This document shows, piece after piece, positions 42,442 through 50,918 of a stretch of 64,000 nt of DNA. The stretch comes from Algoriphagus locisalis (GTDB taxonomy: Bacteria > Bacteroidota > Bacteroidia > Cytophagales > Cyclobacteriaceae): NCBI RefSeq assembly GCF_900116615.1, contig NZ_FPBF01000011.1:33698-97697 (forward strand). The letters run 5' to 3'. Position numbers and translations under genes: made by a program. How positions within the stretch are numbered: position 1 is the stretch's first letter; each line of letters opens with the position of its first letter. Below the pieces are notes generated by a model. It saw only the letters and a list, made by a program, of their open reading frames with translations, did no database searches and was not told the origin of the DNA.

Positions 42442-43770
42442 TCAATAGCCTGTTACTTTATAAAGAGGAATTTTTAACCCTACATATGCATCTACACTTT
42501 TGGAAGAACTGGAGATTAGGTTTGTCAGAATCGATCCAGAGCCTATTGTTAAAGGCCCGGCTCTTAAACCAAACCCCCAAGCCACACTAGAATCGTATTG
42601 CCTTAAGCTGATAGGGCTGTAAACGCTTATCCATCTCATCTCAAATCTTGGAGTCACGGAAAAAATATTGATAATATTGCTGACAGGGATGTCAGATACT
42701 TTTTTGACAGAAATAGCTCCTTGAGCACTTACAAAAAATCTATTGGTAATGCTGTAATCTGCAAATATCTGAATGGCTGTTGGTAGGCCAAATTTTGTAT
42801 TTTCAACGGTCTCGGTACCGTTATAATTATCCTCCAGAACCTCATCTAAATCCTTTTCATCAAATTCATTTGCATCAATGGTCGCATTCATGTCATAGCG
42901 ATAATTACTCGTCCCGCTGTAGTTGATGGCTCCTATATCTGTCACCGATAGTCCCACTCGTAGTTTGTAAGGATTTTCATCCCAGTTGTCAGCATCTCTC
43001 CATTCATAAACTACCCCCAAATCAGCGCCAAAACCTCCTGAAATGTCCGAAAAGCTGATTTCCTCAGCATCAAAACCTGGAGTGTAGCCATAATTTAGGT
43101 TACCGGTTGTAGTAAGCATCTCATTGTTGGAGGTATAATTGGCTGTTAGCATAGGGCTTAAACCAAATACTCCTCCGGCACCTGCTAGATATTTCAGTGT
43201 AGCTCCAGCTTTTAAAAAATGATTGTCTTTCTCTAAAACCACTCGACCATAAGTGACTCCGAATTCAGCCCAACCATGTACAACTCCAGACAAGTCATTC
43301 ATAGAAAGGTTGAAATTATCTACATCTTCATCGCTGTTTACTACTTCGTAAAGCTCTCCACCAATATTGTGAATATTGAAAAACGCGCGTGCTCGGGTAG
43401 TAAGTGCGATACTGCTTTTTTCATTGAGGTTGAAAAGTGCTGATGGACCAAGTACGTCCACATTTCCAAAGAAATTATTGTTGTCCATCGGGTTTGTTTC
43501 GGCGTCTGTGTCAAAATCAAAGCCATCCTCAAAGCTGCTGATATCACTGAGATCAATACTGATGAAGTCGTTCCCGACAAATGTACTGACGGAAATTAGA
43601 TTGATGTCGAGCCTCATTCTAGAGTCAGCGACATTGGCCGGATTGATCAGTACGGATTGAATTCCAGCATAATTATCAACAGTACTGCCAATGAAGCTTT
43701 GAGCAGAAGTGCCAGTCACAGAGGCTATGAAAAGCAAAACTGCAAGAGTAGGAAAGTAGTTTTTTGTCAT
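42442..43770 (-). CDS. DUF5723 family outer-membrane protein
   Basis: 442 residues with signal peptide MTKNYFPTLAVLLFIASVTGTSAQ. The DUF5723 start (SFIGSTVDNYAGIQSVLINPANVADSRMRLDINLISVSTFVGND) resembles FadL/PorV-type barrels. Later segments include LNEKSSIALTTRARAFFNIHN and GAFGADLGVVYEWRD-type strands. The C-terminus is a barrel strand (SVDAYVGLKIPLYKVTGY). Likely an outer-membrane beta-barrel of unknown cargo. A 253-base gap with no gene precedes its promoter side. Confidence 0.8.
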   Translation of the reverse strand: MTKNYFPTLAVLLFIASVTGTSAQSFIGSTVDNYAGIQSVLINPANVADSRMRLDINLISVSTFVGNDFISIDLSDISSFEDGFDFDTDAETNPMDNNNFFGNVDVLGPSALFNLNEKSSIALTTRARAFFNIHNIGGELYEVVNSDEDVDNFNLSMNDLSGVVHGWAEFGVTYGRVVLEKDNHFLKAGATLKYLAGAGGVFGLSPMLTANYTSNNEMLTTTGNLNYGYTPGFDAEEISFSDISGGFGADLGVVYEWRDADNWDENPYKLRVGLSVTDIGAINYSGTSNYRYDMNATIDANEFDEKDLDEVLEDNYNGTETVENTKFGLPTAIQIFADYSITNRFFVSAQGAISVKKVSDIPVSNIINIFSVTPRFEMRWISVYSPISLRQYDSSVAWGFGLRAGPLTIGSGSILTNLISSSSKSVDAYVGLKIPLYKVTGY

Positions 43771-44023
43771 AATAGAACTAGTTAAAAATGGGGTTGTGTT
43801 TTTAAGAAGTTGAAAAGGAATTGGGACAGCGTAGATTTTTGCAAGTCCCTTCCTTACTTTTTGAAGTTTAATTAGGGTAAAAAATTAATGATTTTTGCTT
43901 CACTTTAAAAGTGGAAGAAAGATTTCGGTAGGTTTTGAGTAGATTTTGGAATGAAAGGGGGACTTTTTGTGTAGCAAAACAGCCTATTTTACTAAGTCAG
44001 CTGATGACATGTTGGCGTTTTAT

Positions 44024-46024
44024 CTAGAATTCGGATAACAGTTTTAATTTCTTTGTAAACCTCTCTACGGGTAGAAACTGTTTTTCGAGATTTGGAGCAA
44101 AAGGAACTGGAGTATCCAAACTTCCTTCCCGCATGACTGGAGCATCCAAGTATTCGAAACAATGCTCCGAGATCCAGGCGCAGATCTCAGCTCCAATACC
44201 CCCATTAAGGCAATCTTCTTGAAGGAAAATCACTTTGCCTGTTTTCTTTACGGTGGCTTTGATAGCTTCTTTATCCCAAGGCAAAAGCGTGCGCAGATCA
44301 AGAATGTCAGCCGATATCCCCAATTCTTCCACCGCTTTTAGTGCCCAGTGAACTCCCATTCCGTAGGTAATAATCGACACTTGATTTCCTTCTCGAGCAA
44401 GTGCAGCTTTTCCTATTTCTACAGTATAATAAGCATCAGGGATTTCCGAAGAAATCGAGCGATACATTCCTTTATGCTCAAAATAGAGGTAGGGATTTGG
44501 GTCTTCAATAGCTGCGTTGAGCAAACCTTTAGCATCATATGGGTTGGATGGATAGACGATTTTCAAACCTGGAGTATGGAAAAACCATGCTTCGTTGGAC
44601 TGGGAATGAAATGGTCCGGCAGCCATTCCTGCGCCAGTCGGCATGCGGATCACTACGTCTGCTTGCTGTCCCCAGCGATAATGGATTTTGGCAAGATTGT
44701 TTACAATTTGATTGAAACCTACGGAAACAAAATCTGCGAATTGCATTTCCACCATTGCTTTGTAGCCTTTGATGGAAAGTCCCAGACCAGCACCAATAAT
44801 TGCACTTTCGCATAGTGGTGTATTACGGACTCGGTCTGCTCCAAATTGAGCTTTGAAGCCATCCGTGATTTTGAATACACCTCCGTATTCTCCGATATCC
44901 TGTCCCATGAGAATCAGGTTTGGGTACTTTTCCATGGATTGTCGCAGGCCATCTGAAATCGCATCAACTAGTCGCTTTTCGGACATGGGGCTATTTTCCG
45001 AAGCGGAAATGACTTCCTGAGCGAAGGGGGCATAGACATCCGTTAGCTCCGTTTCTAAGTTTGGTGAAATGGCTTCCTCGGCAAAGGCTACATCGAGTCC
45101 ATCGTTTATCGCTTTTTTGACTTTTTTATTAATACGTTCTTTTGCTTTCTCGTCCAAAATCCCGATTTCTTCCAAGTAGCGCTCATAATTTTCTACAGGA
45201 TCCAATCTGCTCCAATCTTCCATCAGCTGTTTTGGAACGTACTTAGTCCCAGAAGCCTCCTCATGACCACGCATTCTAAAGGTGATGGCTTCTACTAGAA
45301 TTGGGCGTGGGTTTTGGCGGATATCTTCAGCGAGAGTTTTGATTGCAGTATAGACTTCCAGCACGTTATTTCCTTGGATTCGAAGCGTTTCCATTCCATA
45401 TCCTGGGCCTTTATCAGTGAAGTTTTTGAAAGCAAATTGTTCTTCGCTAGGGGTGGAAAGTCCGTAGCCATTATGCTCCACCACAAAGATCACAGGCAAT
45501 TTCCAGACTGCTGCCACATTCAATCCCTCGTGAAAGTCACCTTCCGAACTTGCCCCGTCTCCGGAAAATACGACGGTCACTTTCTTTTCCTGAGAAAGTT
45601 TATCTGCCAAAGCGATTCCGTCCGCTATGGCCAATTGAGGACCGAGATGTGAGATCATTCCCACGACGTGATGTTCTATCGAGCCAAAGTGAAAAGAGCG
45701 GTCGCGACCTTTGGTGAAGCCTGATAGTTTGCCTTGAAACTGTGCAAAAAGTCGATCCAATGGCATATTTCTCCCAGTGAAAATCCCCAGATTTCTATGC
45801 ATAGGGAGTATGAATTCATCTGCTTGAAGTGCGTTTACCACTCCTATGGAAATTGCTTCTTGTCCCCAGCCACTAAACCATTTGGATATTTTTCCTTGGC
45901 GAAGCAAAATCAACATTTTCTCCTCGATTCTTCGCGGCACGATGAGCGATTCATAGAGCTCAAGCAGTGTTTGGTCAGAAAGATTTTTACGATCGAAAGC
46001 TAGAGCTTGGGCGGTGGTTTCCAT
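44024..46024 (-). CDS. 2-oxo acid dehydrogenase E1, alpha and beta subunits fused
   Basis: 666-residue thiamine-diphosphate enzyme. The N-terminal half (to about residue 330) is E1-alpha with the ThDP motif GDGASSEGDFHEGLNVAAVWKLP...N around residues 153-185 and the phosphorylation-loop-like RMRGHEEASGTKY. The C-terminal half (about 348-666) is E1-beta with GAGLGLSIKGYKAMVEMQFADFV and MPTGAGMAAGPFHSQSNEAWFFHTPGLK. Such fusions act on branched-chain 2-oxo acids or pyruvate and pass the acyl group to E2. No E2 or E3 gene is nearby, so partners are encoded elsewhere. Substrate preference is not decided from sequence. Confidence 0.92.
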   Translation of the reverse strand: METTAQALAFDRKNLSDQTLLELYESLIVPRRIEEKMLILLRQGKISKWFSGWGQEAISIGVVNALQADEFILPMHRNLGIFTGRNMPLDRLFAQFQGKLSGFTKGRDRSFHFGSIEHHVVGMISHLGPQLAIADGIALADKLSQEKKVTVVFSGDGASSEGDFHEGLNVAAVWKLPVIFVVEHNGYGLSTPSEEQFAFKNFTDKGPGYGMETLRIQGNNVLEVYTAIKTLAEDIRQNPRPILVEAITFRMRGHEEASGTKYVPKQLMEDWSRLDPVENYERYLEEIGILDEKAKERINKKVKKAINDGLDVAFAEEAISPNLETELTDVYAPFAQEVISASENSPMSEKRLVDAISDGLRQSMEKYPNLILMGQDIGEYGGVFKITDGFKAQFGADRVRNTPLCESAIIGAGLGLSIKGYKAMVEMQFADFVSVGFNQIVNNLAKIHYRWGQQADVVIRMPTGAGMAAGPFHSQSNEAWFFHTPGLKIVYPSNPYDAKGLLNAAIEDPNPYLYFEHKGMYRSISSEIPDAYYTVEIGKAALAREGNQVSIITYGMGVHWALKAVEELGISADILDLRTLLPWDKEAIKATVKKTGKVIFLQEDCLNGGIGAEICAWISEHCFEYLDAPVMREGSLDTPVPFAPNLEKQFLPVERFTKKLKLLSEF

Positions 46025-46341
46025 AGATGGGTGATTTCCATTCTAAGTTACAGGAAGCAAGTAAAAAGGCAAAGGGATAGGCGCCCTGCAAAAAGGCCCC
46101 GATGTGAATCGGGGCGAAAAATAAATGCAAGGAGTTAAAAAGTTTGCTGTACGTCTCAAAAGTAGAAAAAAGGTGTTGCTCCTACTCATGAAGCGAGTTA
46201 AGCTTAGTTTATCAATATGTTCTGTTAAGTGATCTTTAGATAATATTGGCTGTAGAAGTAAAGAAAATCAGCTACTAATAGGCTGATGTCCAAAAGAAAA
46301 TGGAAATTGAGAACATAACGTTGACCCAAAATCCTGTACTT
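46025..46341. other. 317-base divergent intergenic region
   Basis: Lies between the E1 start codon and the ATG at 46342. It holds a perfect hairpin GCCCCGAT-gtga-ATCGGGGC (46096-46115). On the minus strand this is followed by CTTTTT, so it could act as a terminator or attenuator in the E1 leader. A weaker stem ATCAGC/GCTGAT lies at 46268-46288. No consensus promoter or further ORF was found. Confidence 0.6.
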
Positions 46342-47436
46342 ATGAAATTCAAATTATTCGGCTTTTTATGCTGTATTTATCTTTTTTCAGCAGTTATCGC
46401 ATTTTCCCAAACTGCCCGCAAGACGGTGGTCAGTATCTCTACTGATAAATTTCTTATAAATGAAAAGTTGACTTATGCTGGTCAAATTTGGAATGGACAT
46501 ACTATTGAAGGTTTGCTCATGAATTCCAGAATGGTGCAGGGGATTTTTGATGATTTGAACCCTGAGACCGTTTCCAACTGGAAATATCCAGACACCAAGA
46601 AGTGGGATTCAGATCGAAATACAGATGAATTTGTGGCAAATATGCCGATTTGGAAGTCTTACGGGTTGTTGTCCTTTACGATTAATCTGCAAGGGGGAAG
46701 TCCGTTTGGGTATTCTCAAGGTCAACCTTGGATTAATTCGCCCTATACATCTGAAGGAGAATTGAAACCTGAATATTTCAAAAGACTGGAAAAGATCTTG
46801 GATAAAGCTGATGAAATCGGGATGGTGCCGATTGTAGGGTTGTTTTACTTTGGGCAGGATGATCACTTAGCAAATGAAAAAGCTGTAGTAAATGCTGTTT
46901 CCAATGCTGTGGATTGGATTTTAGAAAAAGGATACACCAATGTGCTGATTGAAGTGAATAACGAGTGCAATGTGCGCTACGATCACGAAATTCTTCAGCC
47001 CGAGCGGGTTCATGAGTTGATTGAATTGGTGAAAAGTAAGCAGAAAGACGGCAGAAGATTGTTGGTGAGCACAAGCTATGGAGGAGGCACTATCCCAAAA
47101 GAAAATGTCGTTCAGGCATCTGATTTTATGTTGCTTCATGGGAATGGAGTCTCAGATCCGGATGAAATTGTAAAAATGGTTGAGAAGACTAGAAATGTAG
47201 CCAGTTACAAACCTATGCCGATCCTATTTAATGAAGATGATCACTTCAATTTTGATCAGCCAAAAAACAATTTTACCGCAGCCGTTTCAGCCTATGCTTC
47301 TTGGGGATATTTTGACTATCGAATGAAGGACGAGGGATTTGAAGAAGGCTACCAAAGCGTGCCCGTGGACTGGGGAATTAACTCTGAGCGGAAAAAAGGT
47401 TTTTTTGAGTTGCTGAAAGAGATAACGGGATATTGA
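46342..47436 (+). CDS. secreted glycoside-hydrolase-like TIM-barrel protein
   Basis: 364 residues with signal peptide MKFKLFGFLCCIYLFSAVIAFSQ. The body looks like a cellulase-type (GH5/GH-A clan) barrel. VNNECN has candidate acid/base Glu208 at the end of strand 4, and PILFNEDDH has candidate nucleophile Glu298 at strand 7. The segment LLSFTINLQGGSPFGYSQGQPWINSPY is characteristic of a subgroup I cannot name. ATG 46342 is chosen for its signal peptide; an upstream ATG at 46300 lacks one. Substrate unknown. It is the second secreted glycosidase-like gene in this region. Confidence 0.7.
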   Translation: MKFKLFGFLCCIYLFSAVIAFSQTARKTVVSISTDKFLINEKLTYAGQIWNGHTIEGLLMNSRMVQGIFDDLNPETVSNWKYPDTKKWDSDRNTDEFVANMPIWKSYGLLSFTINLQGGSPFGYSQGQPWINSPYTSEGELKPEYFKRLEKILDKADEIGMVPIVGLFYFGQDDHLANEKAVVNAVSNAVDWILEKGYTNVLIEVNNECNVRYDHEILQPERVHELIELVKSKQKDGRRLLVSTSYGGGTIPKENVVQASDFMLLHGNGVSDPDEIVKMVEKTRNVASYKPMPILFNEDDHFNFDQPKNNFTAAVSAYASWGYFDYRMKDEGFEEGYQSVPVDWGINSERKKGFFELLKEITGY

Positions 47437-47494
47437 GGGAATTTAAAAGGAAAAATTTAAAATTATGAATATTGCATTGCCTCGTTTGAGACGT

Positions 47495-47527
47495 AAACCT
47501 TTGAGGTTTCTCGAACCTCGAAGGTTT
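47495..47527. repeat. long hairpin repeat
   Basis: AAACCTTTGAGGTT (47495-47508) and AACCTCGAAGGTTT (47514-47527) pair over 14 bp with a single G-U and a 5-base loop. It lies between the convergent glycosidase-like gene and parE. There is no T run, so termination is doubtful; hairpins of this sequence type are common spacer repeats in Bacteroidota as far as I recall. Confidence 0.6.
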
Positions 47528-47561
47528 AATTAAATGGGTAAATACACCATTTCCCTGATGA

Positions 47562-47858
47562 TCATTTTAAAATGTGTCTTTGATAATCCATACTTTGATG
47601 TAGGACCCTGACGACAAAAGCACCATAATCTGTGGTGAAGTACAAAATCATATGAGACTTGAAGGAAAATCTTCGTAGTTCTGGTATTAATTCACTTGCA
47701 TCTAATCCCATGAAATTTTGTTTAGCAAGTAATTCAAAGGAAGCATGTAGTCCAAGTATGTAGTCTTTAGCCTGTTTTAGACCAAATTGTTCTATGCCAT
47801 ACTCATAAATCCCACCTATATCCTTATCACAAAGTTCAGATAATTTATAAGCGCCCAT
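47562..47858 (-). CDS. ParE-type toxin
   Basis: 98 residues of the RelE/ParE fold. The start YKLSELCDKDIGGIYEYGIEQFGLKQAKDYILGL and the core strands RRFSFKSHMILYFTTDYGAFVVRVLHQSMDYQRHL match ParE toxins, which poison DNA gyrase. The RHL end is typical of the family. It overlaps the antitoxin gene by 14 bases, so production is coupled to it. Confidence 0.9.
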   Translation of the reverse strand: MGAYKLSELCDKDIGGIYEYGIEQFGLKQAKDYILGLHASFELLAKQNFMGLDASELIPELRRFSFKSHMILYFTTDYGAFVVRVLHQSMDYQRHILK

Positions 47859-48102
47859 CAGCTTTCATTCGCTCTTCTATTTCCCTCATAATATCTGAAA
47901 CAGTTCTCTCACTTATACCCGAGTCTATACCAGCTTGAATAGCGGTCTTTAATTCTATGAATTTGCTATTATGAGCCTGGTCAGAGCGGATAAGATGCCT
48001 AATGTATTCTGACTCGTTGGTGAACTCACCGGCTTCAATCTGAGATTTTATCCATTTATCCTGCTGCTCTGTGAATGTGAGTGTTTTTCGTATTGTTCCC
48101 AT
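47845..48102 (-). CDS. ParD-type antitoxin
   Basis: 85 residues. The N-terminal ribbon-helix-helix (MGTIRKTLTFTEQQDKWIKSQIEAGEFTNESEYIRHLIR) binds DNA; the C-terminal helix neutralises the toxin. Gene order antitoxin then toxin with overlap is classical for parDE. A perfect inverted repeat lies 12 bases upstream of the start codon and is the likely autoregulatory operator. Confidence 0.92.
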   Translation of the reverse strand: MGTIRKTLTFTEQQDKWIKSQIEAGEFTNESEYIRHLIRSDQAHNSKFIELKTAIQAGIDSGISERTVSDIMREIEERMKADGRL

Positions 48103-48114
48103 AATAAATTCTGT

Positions 48115-48143
48115 TTACACCAATCATCATACTATTGGTGTAA
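48115..48143. promoter_or_regulatory. candidate ParD operator
   Basis: Perfect 10-bp arms TTACACCAAT (48115-48124) and ATTGGTGTAA (48134-48143) with a 9-base spacer directly upstream of the antitoxin start. Ribbon-helix-helix antitoxins bind such repeats to repress their own promoter. Confidence 0.65.
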
Positions 48144-48306
48144 TATAGTGGTAATTGTAATTTTTGTCAAATCCAATCTATTTTAAAAGCTATGATATAT
48201 TAGGAGCTACAATTTATTGAGGTAGTAATTATGTTCTTTGGAGTTCATTTTAAATTTCAAATTCTCAAATTTTAAATTCAAAAAAGTGCGAAGCTACTTT
48301 TTTGTC

Positions 48307-48314
48307 TACCTTTG
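48307..48314 (+). promoter_or_regulatory. -7 element of the rimO promoter
   Basis: TACCTTTG followed by GC matches TAnnTTTG and is the same octamer as in two rRNA promoters of this window. A -33 TTTG is not evident. It sits 24 bases before the GTG start of rimO. Confidence 0.5.
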
Positions 48315-48337
48315 CAGCCTCAAAAAGTAGGAAAACT

Positions 48338-49651
48338 GTGAAAGCGAGAACGTTAAAAAAAGACAAAGTCAATATTGTAACCATGGGTTGCTCCAAGAAT
48401 CTGGTAGATTCGGAGGTGTTACTTACCCAACTTCGAGGCAATGGCATCAATGCTAGCCATGAGTCTGGAACGGACGACAATAACATCATCATTATCAATA
48501 CTTGCGGGTTTATCGATAATGCAAAGCAGGAGTCAATTGACACCATTTTGCAGTATGTGGATGCCAAAGAGCAAGGTTTGGTTGATAAAGTCTATGTGAC
48601 AGGATGTCTTTCGCAGCGCTACAAAGACGATCTGGAAAAGGAAATTCCTCAGGTCGATGCATTTTTTGGGACAAGAGATTTACCTGCGATTCTGAAGAAA
48701 TTCAAAGCAGATTACAAGCATGAGTTGGTAGGGGAGCGTTTGTTGACGCACTCTTCTCACTATGCTTACATGAAAATTTCTGAGGGTTGCGATAGACCTT
48801 GCTCTTTCTGCGCTATTCCTATTATGCGTGGCGGACACATTTCCAGACCAATTGAAGAATTGGTGAAAGAGGCAGAGCATAAAGCTGCCGGCGGAACAAA
48901 GGAATTGTTGCTGATCGCTCAGGATTCTACGTATTACGGACTTGATATTTACAAGAAGCGTAACCTTGCAGAATTGATGCGAAGACTTTCTGATGTAAAT
49001 GGCATCGACTGGATTCGCTTGCATTATGCTTATCCGACAGGTTTTCCAATGGATGTAATAGAAGTGATGAAGGAGCGTGAGAATATCTGTAATTACCTGG
49101 ATATTCCTTTACAGCACGGATCTACAGATGTGTTAAAGGCGATGCGTCGTGGTACAACCCGCGAAAAGCAAGAGAATCTAATTCATAGCATCCGTGATAT
49201 TTTACCGGATATAGCAATCCGTACCACCCTGATCGCAGGGCATCCAGGAGAAGGAGAGAAGGAATATCAGGAAATGGTTGACTTTGTGGAGCGAATGAAG
49301 TTTGAGCGATTGGGAGTGTTTACTTATTCTCATGAGGAAAATACACATGCTCACACGATGGATGACAACATTCCGCAAGAAGTGAAGCAGGAACGAGCGA
49401 ATAACTTGATGGAGATTCAGGAGCAGATTTCTTACGATCTCAATCAGGAGAAAATTGGTAAGTCTTTCAAAGTATTGATTGATAAAAAAGAAGGCGGTCA
49501 CTTCGTAGGACGTACAGAATATGATTCTGTGGAAGTGGATAACGAGGTATTGATTGATGCTTCGAAATACTACTGCCGAGTTGGAGACTTTGTAAATGTA
49601 AAAGTGACTGAAGCGACAGAGTTTGACCTGTATGCTGATGTGGAGGAATAA
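48338..49651 (+). CDS. rimO: ribosomal protein S12 methylthiotransferase
   Basis: Radical-SAM enzyme adding a methylthio group to Asp88 of ribosomal protein S12. 437 residues from GTG 48338 (reads MKARTLKKDKVNIVTMGCSKN). An UPF0004 domain has Cys in MGCSKN, NTCGF and GCLSQRY for one iron-sulfur cluster. The radical-SAM CxxxCxxC is in GCDRPCSFCAIP near residue 152. A C-terminal TRAM domain ends the protein. The frame runs on to TTG 48302, but this precedes the promoter -7 element, so it cannot be the start. Confidence 0.93.
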   Translation: MKARTLKKDKVNIVTMGCSKNLVDSEVLLTQLRGNGINASHESGTDDNNIIIINTCGFIDNAKQESIDTILQYVDAKEQGLVDKVYVTGCLSQRYKDDLEKEIPQVDAFFGTRDLPAILKKFKADYKHELVGERLLTHSSHYAYMKISEGCDRPCSFCAIPIMRGGHISRPIEELVKEAEHKAAGGTKELLLIAQDSTYYGLDIYKKRNLAELMRRLSDVNGIDWIRLHYAYPTGFPMDVIEVMKERENICNYLDIPLQHGSTDVLKAMRRGTTREKQENLIHSIRDILPDIAIRTTLIAGHPGEGEKEYQEMVDFVERMKFERLGVFTYSHEENTHAHTMDDNIPQEVKQERANNLMEIQEQISYDLNQEKIGKSFKVLIDKKEGGHFVGRTEYDSVEVDNEVLIDASKYYCRVGDFVNVKVTEATEFDLYADVEE

Positions 49652-49730
49652 TTGCAGATTGAAATTGAAATAACAGAAAAAGCTACAAAAACGTATTAGC
49701 TAGAGTATTTCAAAATTCTTATCTTTCATC

Positions 49731-49940
49731 ATGCTGACTATCAATCCAAAATATATTACTGATCAAGTTGGAAATAAAATTTCCGTGGTTCTTTCAGTGA
49801 AGGAATTTGAAGCAATGGTGGAAATGCTTGAGGAATTGGAGGATGTTCGTATTTATGATCAGGTTAAAAACTCTGAAGATCCTTCCATTCCGATTGAAGA
49901 TGCATTTGAAATGATAGAGGCTATTAGAAAAGGAAAATAG
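49731..49940 (+). CDS. RelB/Phd-like antitoxin
   Basis: 69-residue acidic protein (MLTINPKYITDQVGNKISVVLSVKEFEAMVEMLEELED...) with the N-terminal strand and helix of Phd/YefM-type or RelB-like antitoxins and a flexible acidic C-terminal tail. It directly precedes a RelE-type toxin and overlaps it by one base (TAGTG). No operator palindrome was seen upstream. Confidence 0.8.
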   Translation: MLTINPKYITDQVGNKISVVLSVKEFEAMVEMLEELEDVRIYDQVKNSEDPSIPIEDAFEMIEAIRKGK

Positions 49941-50194
49941 TGACTTATCAGATCGCCATTAAGAAATCAGCGATAAAGTCTCTAGCTAAGATTCCCGAAC
50001 CATATTTTTCAACTTTGAAATCAGCAATTTTTAATCTGGCTGATACTCCAAGACCGAATGGTTGTAAGAAATTGAAAGGTCGAGAAGCGTATCGAATTCG
50101 CGTTGCTGATTATAGAATCATCTATGAGATTGCAGATAAAATTCTTTTGATTGAGGTAATTGCAATTGGCCATCGAAGAGATATTTATGAGTGA
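49940..50194 (+). CDS. RelE/ParE-type toxin
   Basis: 84 residues from a GTG start. RelE family core: YQIAIKKSAIKSLAKIPEPYFSTLKSAI, LADTPRPNGCKKLKGREAYRIRVADYRIIYEI and the end IEVIAIGHRRDIYE, including the basic residues used by ribosome-dependent mRNA interferases. It is translated coupled to the antitoxin. It is convergent with the barrel gene with only a 4-base gap and no terminator. Confidence 0.88.
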   Translation: MTYQIAIKKSAIKSLAKIPEPYFSTLKSAIFNLADTPRPNGCKKLKGREAYRIRVADYRIIYEIADKILLIEVIAIGHRRDIYE

Positions 50195-50198
50195 TTTT

Positions 50199-50918
50199 TT
50201 AAAATCTAAAATTATACCCAAGATTAACCCCGAATTGTTTGATTGAACCTGAACCTGGCGTGTATATTAATCCACTTTTGTTCCCAAGTTGAATTCTGTA
50301 AAAAGGTTGCAGGGAAATTCCCGAAGTTTTCCCAAAATTCCATTGAACAATTGGAGCAGCATAGAAACTGTATTTATCTGAAAAATCTGTAAAACCACTA
50401 GGATTAATAGATAGTTGTTCAAATTCTGGATTTGAACCAGAGACTTGGAACTCTGAATTTTGATTGATTTCAGAGTCTAGCCAGATGGTTTTGATCAAAC
50501 CAGCATCAAGTCCAATTTGAAAACTCGAAAAGGTTTTCATGTACCCCACCAAGATTGGTAGATCTATTTGCTTTATTTCATGCGTATTATTTACAAAATA
50601 CCCCATGTTATCGCCTAGGTAAGTTGTGGAGGTACTAAAATTCATATTTGTCCAGGATAAACCTGATTTGATATACCAAGGCTTATCTTTTGCGAGTTGC
50701 CAACTTAGAAGTAATCCATAATTAAATGATTCTCCAGAGTTGTTTCTATAATCCACATTGCCTGTTTCTGAATTTGGTAACAGGAGCATTCCATTCGGGT
50801 TTATTCTTGGCTGAGTAGAATTAACCCCAACAGAGAATTGGATATTTGAAAGACCTTGTGAATAGCTATTTATAGAGGTTAGGCCAAAAAAGAAAAGAAA
50901 AAGGATTCGCTTTTTCAT
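50199..50918 (-). CDS. outer-membrane beta-barrel protein
   Basis: 239 residues from ATG 50918, whose product begins with signal peptide MKKRILFLFFFGLTSINSYSQ. The remainder has regular barrel strands (NYGLLLSWQLAKDKPWYIKSGLSWTNM; YAAPIVQWNFGKTSGISLQPFYRIQLG) and ends in GVNLGYNFRF with terminal Phe. The frame continues upstream to 51041 but without a signal peptide start. A TATATTTG (minus strand, 50965-50972) is its likely -7 element. Function unknown. Confidence 0.75.
   Translation of the reverse strand: MKKRILFLFFFGLTSINSYSQGLSNIQFSVGVNSTQPRINPNGMLLLPNSETGNVDYRNNSGESFNYGLLLSWQLAKDKPWYIKSGLSWTNMNFSTSTTYLGDNMGYFVNNTHEIKQIDLPILVGYMKTFSSFQIGLDAGLIKTIWLDSEINQNSEFQVSGSNPEFEQLSINPSGFTDFSDKYSFYAAPIVQWNFGKTSGISLQPFYRIQLGNKSGLIYTPGSGSIKQFGVNLGYNFRF

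Noticed and set aside
44348..44815. 155-codon plus-strand ORF inside the E1 dehydrogenase gene
   Set aside because: Shadow of a strongly conserved coding sequence in the opposite strand; composition is Ser/Phe/Cys rich without domain.
48247..48290. AT-rich direct repeats (AAATTT/AAATTC units) before rimO
   Set aside because: Low-complexity spacer sequence; no fixed period or conserved unit, so not a CRISPR or iteron array.
48302..48337. TTG start of rimO adding 12 residues
   Set aside because: The TTG lies upstream of the TACCTTTG promoter element, so it would not be in the transcript; GTG 48338 fits the conserved N-terminus.
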